Assembly: GCA_052387115.1 (NCBI GenBank)
Contig: JBQTJM010000079.1
Span: 1 to 17,802, forward strand
Direction: 5' to 3'
Source: JACCXJ01 sp052387115
GTDB taxonomy: Bacteria > Pseudomonadota > Gammaproteobacteria > JACCXJ01
DNA length: 17,802 nucleotides
Under the pieces are notes generated by a model. The model saw nothing but the letters and a program-made list of their open reading frames with translations, did no database searches and had not been told where the DNA came from. How positions within the stretch are numbered: position 1 is the stretch's first letter; each line of letters begins with the position of its first letter. Made by a program: the position numbers and the translations under genes. Positions 7,141-13,737 of the stretch are shown one piece after another.

Positions 7141-8150
7141 CACGCGAATGCCGTATGCGCGAGGCCGAGCCACTCCAACGCGGTGCCGTGGAGGAGGCGC
7201 GCCATGGTCGGCGCATCGAGTCCGGCCGACTCGATGAGCCGGCCCGGATGTGGTTCTCCGAGCGGGAACGGATAATCCGAGCCCAGCGCGATGCGCTCGG
7301 GGCCCATGAGGTCCAATAGATAGCGCAGCATACGCGGTTCGTGTACCAGCGCATCCAGATAGAGGCGCGTGATCGACGCGCGCGGATTCACCCCGCAATC
7401 GACGGCGCACAGGTCCGGGCGCACCCGGAAACCATGTTCGATGCGCCCGATGAGTGCCGGGAAGGCGCCGCCGCCGTGCGCGAAGGCGATCCTGAGCCTC
7501 GGCAGGCGTTCGATCACGCCCGAAAACACCAGCGAGCAGATGGCGAGCGCGGTCTCGGTGGGCATGCCGAGGAGCCACGGCAGCCAGTACTTCGACATGC
7601 GCTCCTTGCCCAGCATATCCCAGGGGTGGACGAAGAGCGCCGCCCCGAGCGCCTCGGCCGCCTCGAAGAACGGGTAGATCTCCGGGGCATCGAGGTTCCA
7701 GTCGTTCACGTGCGTCCCGATCTGCACGCCGGCGAGACCGATGTCCCGCATACAGCGGCCGAGCTCCTGGATGGCCAGATCGGGCGCCTGCAAGGGCACG
7801 GTCCCGAGCCCCACGAAGCGATCGGGATGGGCCTCGCAGAGCCCGCCGATGTGATCGTTCAAAAACCGCGCGAGGTCCAGCGTATGCTCGGGCCGCGCCC
7901 AGTAGCTGAACATGATCGGTACCGTGGACAGTACCTGCACGTCCACGCCGTCGCGATCGCAGTCTTTCAGACGCAACGCCGGGTCCCAGCAATTCGCCTG
8001 GACCTCCCGGAACACCACCCCGTCCTTCAGCAGGCGGCCGCAACCCGGTCCCCATTGCTCGAGCTGGACGAATCCCCCGTAGCCATAGCGGGCCCGGAGG
8101 TCCGGCCAGGCCGGGGGCAGGACGTGGGTATGGATGTCGATCTTCCGCAT
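7140..8150 (-). CDS. nbaD: 2-amino-3-carboxymuconate-6-semialdehyde decarboxylase (ACMSD)
   Basis: This 336-residue amidohydrolase-superfamily protein should decarboxylate 2-amino-3-carboxymuconate semialdehyde to 2-aminomuconate semialdehyde, diverting it from spontaneous cyclisation to quinolinate. It has IDIHTHVLP (zinc ligands H7 and H9), FVHPWDM (H175), AFAHGGGAFP (H225, catalytic position) and ALGSDYPFPLGE (D292). The spacing reproduces the Pseudomonas enzyme site (H9, H11, H177, H228, D294) almost exactly. The ATG at 8148-8150 was chosen over a TTG one codon upstream because MRKIDIH is the usual start. The gene follows the dioxygenase after 73 bases that contain a heptamer repeat, and its TGA overlaps the ATG of the cyclase gene. 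The symbol follows the nba pathway naming. Confidence 0.93.
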   Translation of the reverse strand: MRKIDIHTHVLPPAWPDLRARYGYGGFVQLEQWGPGCGRLLKDGVVFREVQANCWDPALRLKDCDRDGVDVQVLSTVPIMFSYWARPEHTLDLARFLNDHIGGLCEAHPDRFVGLGTVPLQAPDLAIQELGRCMRDIGLAGVQIGTHVNDWNLDAPEIYPFFEAAEALGAALFVHPWDMLGKERMSKYWLPWLLGMPTETALAICSLVFSGVIERLPRLRIAFAHGGGAFPALIGRIEHGFRVRPDLCAVDCGVNPRASITRLYLDALVHEPRMLRYLLDLMGPERIALGSDYPFPLGEPHPGRLIESAGLDAPTMARLLHGTALEWLGLAHTAFA

Positions 8151-8182
8151 CAAGAGGCTCTGGGCTCTCGACTGGGGCTGTG

Positions 8183-8224
8183 CCTATCGCCTGTAGCCTA
8201 TGGCCTAGAGCCTATAGCCTCTAT
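8183..8224. repeat. Six-copy imperfect 7-base tandem repeat
   Basis: Six consecutive heptamers starting with CCT run through the gap between the dioxygenase and decarboxylase genes: cctatcg, cctgtag, cctatgg, cctagag, cctatag, cctctat. Read on the minus (transcribed) strand the consensus is about CTATAGG. Its last base is the first base of the dioxygenase stop triplet. It resembles the short tandem heptamer repeats (STRR) known from some bacterial intergenic regions. Confidence 0.8.
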
Positions 8225-8745
8225 CAACCCCCGGCCGGCGCCGGCATCACCGTCCCGCAACGGCGGCATACGGTGTCGGGGCTCGCGAAGAAACGCGCGA
8301 ACAGCGGCGGCAGGTCCTTCTCGATGTCACGAAGCTCGATGAATTCCTCGTAGAGCAGGTGGTGGCAGGCGTCACAGTACCACTGGAAGCCGTCCCGCTC
8401 ATGGGGAAGGCGCTTGCGTTCGATGACGAGCCCGATCGTATCGGCATAGCGCTGCGGCGAGTGCGGGACCAGCGGCGGGAGCAGAAACACCTGGCCCGCC
8501 CGGATCGGGACATCGACGACGTGTCCGTCCTGCATGGTCTTGAGCAGCATATCGCCCTCGATCTGGTAAAAAAACTCCGGGCCCGCATCGACGTGATAAT
8601 CCTTACGGTGGTTGGGGCCGCCGACCACCATCACGATGAAGTCCCCTTCCGGAAAGACCTGCTTGTTGCAAACCGGCGGTCTCAACACCGCGCGATGCGT
8701 GTCGATCCAGCGTTTGAAATCGATGGGTGGGGTGGGTGTCTGCAT
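8224..8745 (-). CDS. nbaC: 3-hydroxyanthranilate 3,4-dioxygenase
   Basis: The 173-residue cupin opens the ring of 3-hydroxyanthranilate with O2, giving 2-amino-3-carboxymuconate semialdehyde. The catalytic iron ligands fall at H51, E57 (DYHVDAGPEFFYQ) and H95 (LVPHSPQR), the same numbers as in the Cupriavidus metallidurans enzyme. Substrate-binding R47 and R99 and a Glu near 109 are also in place. The C-terminal rubredoxin-like metal site typical of bacterial forms is complete: C124, C127 (YCDACHH) and C160, C163 (CRRCG). The start is the ATG at 8743-8745 (MQTPTPPIDFKRW); an upstream ATG would add 30 residues encoded by a repeat element and was rejected. It sits between the RidA-type gene and the decarboxylase on one strand, consistent with a pathway operon. 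Confidence 0.96.
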   Translation of the reverse strand: MQTPTPPIDFKRWIDTHRAVLRPPVCNKQVFPEGDFIVMVVGGPNHRKDYHVDAGPEFFYQIEGDMLLKTMQDGHVVDVPIRAGQVFLLPPLVPHSPQRYADTIGLVIERKRLPHERDGFQWYCDACHHLLYEEFIELRDIEKDLPPLFARFFASPDTVCRRCGTVMPAPAGG

Positions 8746-8765
8746 GGCGTTGTTCCACCGTTGTT

Positions 8766-8802
8766 TCTCCCTCGCCCTCCGGGAGAGGATTGGGGTGAGG
8801 GG
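8766..8802. repeat. REP-like intergenic palindromic element
   Basis: The 82-base gap between the RidA-type gene and the dioxygenase holds tctccctcgccctccgggag followed by aggattggggtgagggga. It combines a CTCC/GGAG palindrome with a second arm (CCCTC against GAGGG). Sequences of this shape are common dispersed intergenic repeats in high-GC Proteobacteria. That it is multi-copy in this genome is an inference. Confidence 0.5.
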
Positions 8803-8827
8803 ATCAGGATAATCGTCCCAAATCTCC

Positions 8828-9253
8828 CTAATCAATCGTGGCGATGCACTTCAGCTCGATGGCGATCGGCGTCGGCAATCGGTTGACCTCGACCGTCGTG
8901 CGGCACGGGCGTATGTCGCCGAAATACTCCGCGTACACGCGATTATAGACGGCGAAGTCGCGTTCGATGTCGGTCAGGAACACGGTGACGTCGACGAGCC
9001 TGTCCCAGCCGGACCCCGCCTCTTCGAGCACCAACCGCACGTTGTCGAAGACGGCCCGACACTGTAGCTCGATATCGTGGGCGACGACCCGGCCAGCGCC
9101 ATCGAGCGTAACGCCCGGGATCTCCCGGCTGCCCCGCCGCCGCGGCCCGATCCCGGACAGGAACAAGAGTCCGCCCGCGCGCCGCGCGTGCGGATACGCC
9201 CCGACCGGCTCGGGGGCCTGCTGCGAAACCGTCACTGCCTCGGTGTCCGACAT
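8828..9253 (-). CDS. nbaF: RidA-family protein, probable 2-aminomuconate deaminase
   Basis: This 141-residue protein has the RidA/YjgF fold: AYPHARRAGGLLFLSGIGPR near the start, then VFDNVRLVLEEAGSGWDRLVDVTVFLTDI, and the ligand-binding arginine in RPCRTTVEVNRLP. Generic RidA proteins of about 128 residues hydrolyse reactive enamines. The slightly longer form found beside 3-hydroxyanthranilate genes is 2-aminomuconate deaminase (AmnD/NbaF), which releases ammonia to give 4-oxalocrotonate. The longer N-terminus, the GSREIPGVTLDGAG insertion and the operon context support that reading, but a housekeeping RidA role cannot be excluded. The ATG at 9251-9253 follows a GCAGGG site and replaces a GTG 16 codons upstream. 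The permease stop lies 25 bases upstream. Confidence 0.85.
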   Translation of the reverse strand: MSDTEAVTVSQQAPEPVGAYPHARRAGGLLFLSGIGPRRRGSREIPGVTLDGAGRVVAHDIELQCRAVFDNVRLVLEEAGSGWDRLVDVTVFLTDIERDFAVYNRVYAEYFGDIRPCRTTVEVNRLPTPIAIELKCIATID

Positions 9254-9278
9254 ATACCCTGCATCCCTTTCTTTTCGC

Positions 9279-10067
9279 TCAGCTTCGGATCCCGACCCCA
9301 CGGTTCAGGAGATACAGGCTCCAACACCACAGGAACGCGATGCATCCCACGATGACGGCGAAGGCCAGCGCGATCGGGACATCGCTCACCCCCAGGATCC
9401 CGTAGCGGAAGGCGTCCACCATATAGAGCACGGGGTTGGCCAGGGAGACGGATCGCCACACGGGCGGTAATAGCTCGATGGAGTAGAACACCCCGCCCAG
9501 GTAGGTCAGGGGCGTGAGCACGAAGGTCGGGATGATCGAGGTATCGTCGAAGCTGCGCGCGAAGATCCCGTTGATGAGCCCGCCGAGCGAGAACAGCACC
9601 GAGGTCGATACAATGGTGGCCACGACCACCGCGTAGGAATGCGCGCTAAGCTCGGTGAAGATCAGCGCCACCACGGTCACGACCGTCCCGACCAGGAGCC
9701 CCCGCACCATGCCGCCGGTGACGAAACCCGCGAGGATGATGGCGCTCGGGATGGGCGCCACCAGCATCTCCTCGATGTTGCGTTGGAACTTGGATCCGAA
9801 GAACGACGACACTACGTTGGAATAGGCGTTCGTGATCACCGACATCATGATGAGCCCCGGGGCGATGTACTGGATATAGGGGTAGCCCGCGATCTCGCCG
9901 ATGCGCGGGCCGATGAGCTGGCCGAAGATGATGAAGTAGAGGCTCATGCTCACGCCGGCCGGCAGGATGGTCTGGAGCCAGATCCGCACGAAGCGGGTTA
10001 CCTCCCTGACCACGATGGTCTTGTAGGCGACGAGGTAGCGATCGAAGCGCGGGCTAGACCGGGGCAT
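9279..10067 (-). CDS. yadH: ABC-2 type transporter permease, YadH-like
   Basis: This 262-residue integral membrane protein closely follows the YadH pattern: a cytoplasmic start with VVREVTRFVRIWLQTILPAG, then LYFIIFGQLIGPRIG, the diagnostic APGLIMMSVITNAYSNVVSSFFG, FQRNIEEMLVAP, and PTFVLTPLTYLGGVFYSIELLP near residue 190. About six transmembrane helices are apparent. It would form an ABC-2 exporter with the ATPase gene, whose stop lies 14 bases inside this gene, so the two are translationally linked. YadGH substrates are not established. Its placement directly ahead of the 3-hydroxyanthranilate genes is discussed in the findings. Confidence 0.93.
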   Translation of the reverse strand: MPRSSPRFDRYLVAYKTIVVREVTRFVRIWLQTILPAGVSMSLYFIIFGQLIGPRIGEIAGYPYIQYIAPGLIMMSVITNAYSNVVSSFFGSKFQRNIEEMLVAPIPSAIILAGFVTGGMVRGLLVGTVVTVVALIFTELSAHSYAVVVATIVSTSVLFSLGGLINGIFARSFDDTSIIPTFVLTPLTYLGGVFYSIELLPPVWRSVSLANPVLYMVDAFRYGILGVSDVPIALAFAVIVGCIAFLWCWSLYLLNRGVGIRS

Positions 10068-10995
10068 CGGAGCTCTGGTCGAGGAGGTGGATGAACAGCT
10101 CCTCCAGGCGATTGGCCTTGTTGCGCAGGCTCTGCACCTCGATCCCCATTTCCGATAGATGCCGAAAGAGCGCGTTCATGCCGAGCGCCTTGTTGACCTC
10201 GACCTCCAGGGTGGAAGCATCCACGAGCCGGAAACGATAGCCGTCGATGACGGGCGCCGCCGGGATCGATGAGCCGAGGTCGAGGACGAAGGTCTCGCTG
10301 TTGAGCCTGGCGATGAGCTGCTTCATGGAGGTGTTCTCGATGATATCCCCGCCATCGATGATGGCGATGTCGCGGCACAAGGTCTCGGCCTCCTCCAGGT
10401 AATGGGTCGTCAGGATGATCGTGGTCCCCGCCCGGTTCATCTCGCGCAGAAAATTCCACGTCGAACGCCTGAGCTCGATATCCACCCCGGCCGTGGGCTC
10501 ATCGAGGATCAGGAGCCGGGGCTCGTGCGAGAGGGCGCGCGCGATCATGAGCCGGCGTTTCAGGCCGCCGGAGAGCGTGCGCGAGCGATCATGGCGGCGC
10601 TCCCACAGCCCGAGCTTCTTCAGGTACTTCTCGGCGCGCTCGCGGGCGAGGGGCCGGTCGATCCCGTAGTACCCCGCCTGGTTTACGACGATATCGATGA
10701 CCGGCTCGAACTGCGAGAAATTGATCTCCTGGGGCACGAGCCCGATCTCCGACTTGGCCGCCTCGAGCGCGGTGTCGGTGTCGTGCCCATAGACCCGGAT
10801 GCTGCCCGCGGTCTTGTTGACGAGCCCGGTGACGATCCCGATCGTGGTCGACTTGCCCGCCCCGTTCGGGCCGAGCAGCGCGAAGAAGTCCCCGGTCCGA
10901 ACGGTGAGGTCGATGCCTTTGAGTGCTTGCCGGCCGTTGCCGTAGGTCTTGCAAAGCCCGCGGATCTCGAGGGCATTGGTCTCGGAATGGGACAT
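10054..10995 (-). CDS. yadG: ABC transporter ATP-binding protein, YadG-like
   Basis: This 313-residue ATPase carries Walker A GPNGAGKST (42-50), a Q-loop (VPQEINFSQFEP, Q90), the LSGGLKRRL signature (142-150), Walker B RLLILDEPTAGVD (from 161) and the H-loop histidine in ILTTHYLEEAE (H199). The C-terminal 80 residues match the extra domain of YadG-type subunits, ending NKANRLEELFIHLL. It energises the YadH-like permease encoded next, with a 14-base overlap. The ATG at 10993-10995 (MSHSETNALEI) gives the usual length; a longer frame upstream covers the divergent phosphatase gene and was rejected. No clear ribosome site precedes the ATG. A 13-base inverted repeat lies 2 bases upstream. It is the first gene of the minus-strand run down to 6307. 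Confidence 0.95.
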   Translation of the reverse strand: MSHSETNALEIRGLCKTYGNGRQALKGIDLTVRTGDFFALLGPNGAGKSTTIGIVTGLVNKTAGSIRVYGHDTDTALEAAKSEIGLVPQEINFSQFEPVIDIVVNQAGYYGIDRPLARERAEKYLKKLGLWERRHDRSRTLSGGLKRRLMIARALSHEPRLLILDEPTAGVDIELRRSTWNFLREMNRAGTTIILTTHYLEEAETLCRDIAIIDGGDIIENTSMKQLIARLNSETFVLDLGSSIPAAPVIDGYRFRLVDASTLEVEVNKALGMNALFRHLSEMGIEVQSLRNKANRLEELFIHLLDQSSDAPV

Positions 10996-10997
10996 TA

Positions 10998-11010
10998 GGT
11001 ATATGATACC
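10998..11010. promoter_or_regulatory. Inverted repeat at the yadG start, operator candidate
   Basis: GGTAT (10998-11002) and ATACC (11006-11010) form a perfect inverted repeat with a 3-base centre, 2 bases upstream of the yadG ATG and within the 58-base divergent gap to the phosphatase gene. It is a local A/T-rich patch in GC-rich DNA and may act as a -10 region, an operator, or both. No regulator gene is adjacent. Confidence 0.3.
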
Positions 11011-11053
11011 GTGCGTGTGGGCCTCTACCGGCGCGCGGGCCCGCCACGATACC

Positions 11054-11587
11054 ATGGACCAGCCATCGAAGGGGCGGCGGCTCCTGATCATGCGGCACGC
11101 GAAGTCCGACTGGGGGACGCCGGGCGAGCGCGACTTCGACCGGCCGCTGGCCAAGCGCGGCCAGCGCGATGCCCCGCGCATGGGCGAGTGGTTGCGCGCC
11201 CAGGGTCTCGTCCCGGACTTGGTGCTCGCCTCGCCTGCGCGCCGGGCACGCGAGACGGCCTCGAAGGCGTGCAAGGTGCTCGACCTCGAGAAACAGGCCA
11301 TCCAGTGGGAGCCGCGCATCTACGATGCGACGCGCGCCGATCTGATCGAGGTGCTGGCAGATTGCCCGGCGGACCGACGGCTCGTGCTCCTCGTCGGCCA
11401 CAACCCCGGTCTCGAAGAGCTGCTCGAATACCTAGTCCGGGGGAGCGGGACACTGCCCGGGAACGATAAGACCCTGCCGACCGCGGCCGTCGCCTCGGTG
11501 CGTCTCAAGGCGGACTGGGGCAAGCTCACGGCCGGATCGGGGAGGGTCGAGCACTGGATGTGTCCCAAGGAGCTTGAGGACGCCTAG
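11054..11587 (+). CDS. sixA: SixA-type phosphohistidine phosphatase
   Basis: This 177-residue histidine-phosphatase-family protein has the catalytic RHG-like motif near the start (LLIMRHAKSDW, nucleophile His in RHA), the arginine-containing LASPARRARETA, and the second histidine in LLVGHNPGLEELLEYL. RHAKSDW and GHNPG are typical of SixA, which removes phosphate from histidine on phosphotransfer proteins (ArcB and the nitrogen PTS in E. coli). Homologues outside enterics have mostly unknown partners. The ATG at 11054 gives MDQPSKGRRLLIMRHA; longer frames upstream overlap yadG and are unlikely. The gene is divergent from yadG with only 58 bases between them, and no sensor kinase is nearby. Confidence 0.9.
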   Translation: MDQPSKGRRLLIMRHAKSDWGTPGERDFDRPLAKRGQRDAPRMGEWLRAQGLVPDLVLASPARRARETASKACKVLDLEKQAIQWEPRIYDATRADLIEVLADCPADRRLVLLVGHNPGLEELLEYLVRGSGTLPGNDKTLPTAAVASVRLKADWGKLTAGSGRVEHWMCPKELEDA

Positions 11588-11724
11588 CTAGGGGGGCGCT
11601 GGTCTTGTCCGCGGTTTGTCGAGGTACACTACCCATGTCTTCCGCCATCGAGGGCTCGCGGCATCTGGGGAGTGGCGATACACTGGCGTTTCAAGACGGG
11701 TCCTCAAACCGAGGGAGGTGTGCT

Positions 11725-12441
11725 ATGAAGGTTCTCATTGTTCTCACGTCTCATGACCAACTCGGCGACACCGGAAAGAAAACTGGTTTCTGGCTGGAAG
11801 AGCTCGCCGCCCCCTATTATGTGCTGAAGGATAGCGGAGCGACGATCACACTGGCCTCTCCGAAGGGCGGTCAGCCGCCGCTCGATCCGAAAAGCGATCT
11901 AACCGAAAACCAGACCGAATTAACGAAGCGCTTCCGCACAGACGCCGCTGGGCAGGCTGAGCTTGCCAACACGAAAAAGCTAGCCGACGTGTCCGCGGAC
12001 GATTTCGATGCAGTCTTCTACCCCGGCGGACATGGCCCGATGTGGGACCTGCCCGACAACGCGACATCCATCGCGCTAATCGAAGCCTTTGTGAAAGCCG
12101 ACAAGCCAGTCGCTGCGGTCTGTCACGCGCCGGCCGCGCTTGTCAATGTGCGCGGAAAGGATGGCGAGTATCTGGTTAAAGGCAAGCGCGTGACCGGGTT
12201 CACGAATGCAGAAGAAGAAGCGGTGGGCTTGACCGCGGTCGTGCCTTTCCTGTTGGAAGACCGGCTAAAGGAACGGGGTGGCATCTACAGCAAGGCTGCC
12301 AACTGGGTCCCCTACGTCCAAGTGGACGGCAAGCTGGTGACCGGCCAGAACCCGGCCTCTTCGGAACCCGGAGCGGAAGCGTTGCTGAAGCTGCTTCGGC
12401 ATCAAAACCCGGCACCGACCGCGAGCAGCGAGATCCGGTAG
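11725..12441 (+). CDS. DJ-1/PfpI superfamily, Hsp31-like protein
   Basis: This 238-residue type 1 glutamine-amidotransferase-like protein resembles the Hsp31 branch. It starts MKVLIVLTSHDQLG, then KKTGFWLEELAAPYYVL with the conserved Glu at 25, FYPGGHGPMWDLPD, and the nucleophile elbow VAAVCHAPAALVNV with C133 followed by H134. This branch includes glutathione-independent glyoxalase III and chaperone/stress proteins; the exact activity is not readable here. The start is strong: GAGGGAGGTG lies 4-5 bases before the ATG at 11725. Base use is visibly less GC-rich than in neighbours (more AAA, GAA, ATT), which may point to a different origin. The last 13 codons run into the 3' end of the convergent SMP-30 gene (overlap 12402-12441). 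Confidence 0.93.
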   Translation: MKVLIVLTSHDQLGDTGKKTGFWLEELAAPYYVLKDSGATITLASPKGGQPPLDPKSDLTENQTELTKRFRTDAAGQAELANTKKLADVSADDFDAVFYPGGHGPMWDLPDNATSIALIEAFVKADKPVAAVCHAPAALVNVRGKDGEYLVKGKRVTGFTNAEEEAVGLTAVVPFLLEDRLKERGGIYSKAANWVPYVQVDGKLVTGQNPASSEPGAEALLKLLRHQNPAPTASSEIR

Positions 12442-13436
12442 AGGGTGGTCTCGGCGGTGATGTAGAGCATCGAGCCGTCATTGCCGAAGGCCAGGTTGGC
12501 GGTGGGTACGCCGGTCTCGATGGTGCCGAGGTGCTCCCCATCCGGTGCGAAGATATACACCCCGCCGGGACCGGCTGCGAACACATAGCCTTCGCGGTCG
12601 ATCTTGATGCCGTCGGGCGCCCCCTTTCGCCCCGCGGTGAAAGGGCGGGCATCCGCAAAGACACGTCGGTTTTCGAGCCCGCCGTCGTCCTCGCGCACGT
12701 CGTAGTAGTACCAGGCCGGGCGATCCGGATCGGCGTCGCTCAGGTACAAGGTCTTGCCGTCCGGCGAGAAGGCCAGGCCGTTCGGGGCCGTGAGGTCCTG
12801 CACCAGGAGCGTCAGCTCGCCGCCGGCCGGGAGCCGGTAGACGCCGCTCACAGGGAGCTCCTTGCCGGGGTCCTGGACGCCTTGGGGCAGACCGAAGGGC
12901 GGATCGGTGAAGTACAGGTCGCCATTGGCCCGGAACGCAGCGTCGTTCGGGCTGTTCAGGCGCTTGCCGTCATAGCGTTCCGCCAGTATCGTCTTGCTGC
13001 CGTCGGTCTCTATGCGCACGACGCGCCGATCTCCGTGCTGGCAGACCACGAGCCTGCCGCTCATCGGATCGATGGCGAGCCCGCTCGAGCCGGGCGCACT
13101 GCCCGTGAACGGGGCGGTACCGGTGTAACCGCTCGGCTGCGAGAAGACCGATACCCCCGATTCCGCATCATAGCGATGGATCACGTTGTTAGGCACGTCG
13201 GAGAAGAGGAGAGTGCCTTCCCGGCGCAGCCACACGGGACCGTCGAGCCAGGCATAGCCGTCAGCGAGCTTTTCAAGCTTGGCATCCGGCGCGATGATCC
13301 CGTCGAGGCGTGTGCCGAGCCGCACGATGCGGCCCACAGCGGCAGGCTCGCTCGCCCCCTCCGCCGCGATGGCGGGACCGACCGGGAATAAGGCGAGTGC
13401 GACGATGATCAACCAGGGGCCGAGGTCTTGTTTCAT
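12402..13436 (-). CDS. SMP-30/gluconolactonase-family protein, exported
   Basis: This 344-residue beta-propeller protein has a clear signal peptide (LIIVALALFPVGPAIAA, cleavage near residue 25), so it should act in the periplasm. Family landmarks are WLDGPVWLRREGTLLFSDVPNN, SSGLAIDPMSGRLVVCQHGDRRV, LNSPNDAAFRANGDLYFTDPPFG (metal-ligand Asn), APNGLAFSPDGKTLYLSD and GAPDGIKIDREGYVF (metal-ligand Asp). The first metal ligand, usually Glu in EGPVW, is Asp here. Members hydrolyse sugar lactones such as gluconolactone and need a divalent metal; the true substrate is unknown. The ATG at 13434-13436 has GGAG 6-7 bases upstream; a much longer frame upstream is repeat-rich and unsupported. It is monocistronic, and its tail overlaps the DJ-1 gene tail by 40 bases. 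Confidence 0.92.
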   Translation of the reverse strand: MKQDLGPWLIIVALALFPVGPAIAAEGASEPAAVGRIVRLGTRLDGIIAPDAKLEKLADGYAWLDGPVWLRREGTLLFSDVPNNVIHRYDAESGVSVFSQPSGYTGTAPFTGSAPGSSGLAIDPMSGRLVVCQHGDRRVVRIETDGSKTILAERYDGKRLNSPNDAAFRANGDLYFTDPPFGLPQGVQDPGKELPVSGVYRLPAGGELTLLVQDLTAPNGLAFSPDGKTLYLSDADPDRPAWYYYDVREDDGGLENRRVFADARPFTAGRKGAPDGIKIDREGYVFAAGPGGVYIFAPDGEHLGTIETGVPTANLAFGNDGSMLYITAETTLYRISLLAVGAGF

Positions 13437-13546
13437 GGGGATCTCCGGAGCGTCTTGCGGGATGCCCTTAAGATTAGCCCGCCGCGGGCGAGAAGGCGAT
13501 CTTCGTGGCGGACACCCGGCGCCGACCGGGTTCCGCGGCGCGTATA

Positions 13547-13567
13547 GGGCGGCCACAAGGGCCGCCC
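13547..13567. repeat. Perfect GC-rich hairpin, dispersed-repeat-like
   Basis: GGGCGGCC (13547-13554) pairs perfectly with GGCCGCCC (13560-13567) across the loop ACAAG. GGGCGxCCACAAGGGxCGCCC palindromes are a recurrent type of intergenic repeat in environmental bacterial genomes. It lies 8 bases before a second hairpin. Confidence 0.6.
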
Positions 13568-13575
13568 CTGCACGG

Positions 13576-13605
13576 CTACACGGCACCTGCGCCGTGCCCG
13601 TGTAG
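13576..13605. repeat. Long hairpin with one bulge
   Basis: CTACACGGCAC (13576-13586) pairs with GTGCCCGTGTAG (13594-13605) with one bulged base and a 7-base loop. Together with the hairpin at 13547-13567 it makes a two-stem structured element of about 60 bases upstream of the SMP-30 gene. There is no U-run on either side. Confidence 0.55.
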
Positions 13606-13643
13606 TGCCGCGCGAACGGCGTCCACCGCCGAATAGCCGCGAA

Positions 13644-13660
13644 GGGCATGGAATATGCCC
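13644..13660. repeat. Short perfect hairpin
   Basis: GGGCAT (13644-13649) and ATGCCC (13655-13660) pair around the loop GGAAT. It is the third inverted repeat within about 115 bases and lies about 80 bases before the small gene at 13738. Confidence 0.45.
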
Positions 13661-13737
13661 CTCTATACCCATCAGAGCAGCGCGTTCCTGGGTGCGCATG
13701 TCGCGCATCGCAGCAAGCACCTGCGGAGGGTTTATCC

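Larger units (their letters stand above)
13437..13737. other. Gene-free, hairpin-rich stretch upstream of the SMP-30 gene
   Basis: No convincing gene lies in these 301 bases. They should include the SMP-30 promoter on the minus strand and hold three strong inverted repeats listed separately (13547-13567, 13576-13605, 13644-13660). The long frames that cross it have no family likeness and are Arg/Pro-rich, as expected from chance frames in GC-rich DNA. Confidence 0.6.

Noticed and set aside
6007..7275. Long plus-strand frame across the 3' end of the GGDEF-EAL gene and opposite the cyclase gene
   Set aside because: Its sequence is Arg/Ser-rich and without family features, whereas both overlapped genes have complete motifs and a plausible terminator between them.
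7141..8055. Upstream extension of the cyclase reading frame to 582 residues
   Set aside because: The added part is out-of-frame ACMSD sequence; the ATG at 7140 overlapping the ACMSD stop gives the normal protein.
8746..8835. 30-residue extension of the dioxygenase N-terminus
   Set aside because: It is encoded by the REP-like repeat; starting at MQTPTPPID reproduces the known metal-ligand numbering exactly.
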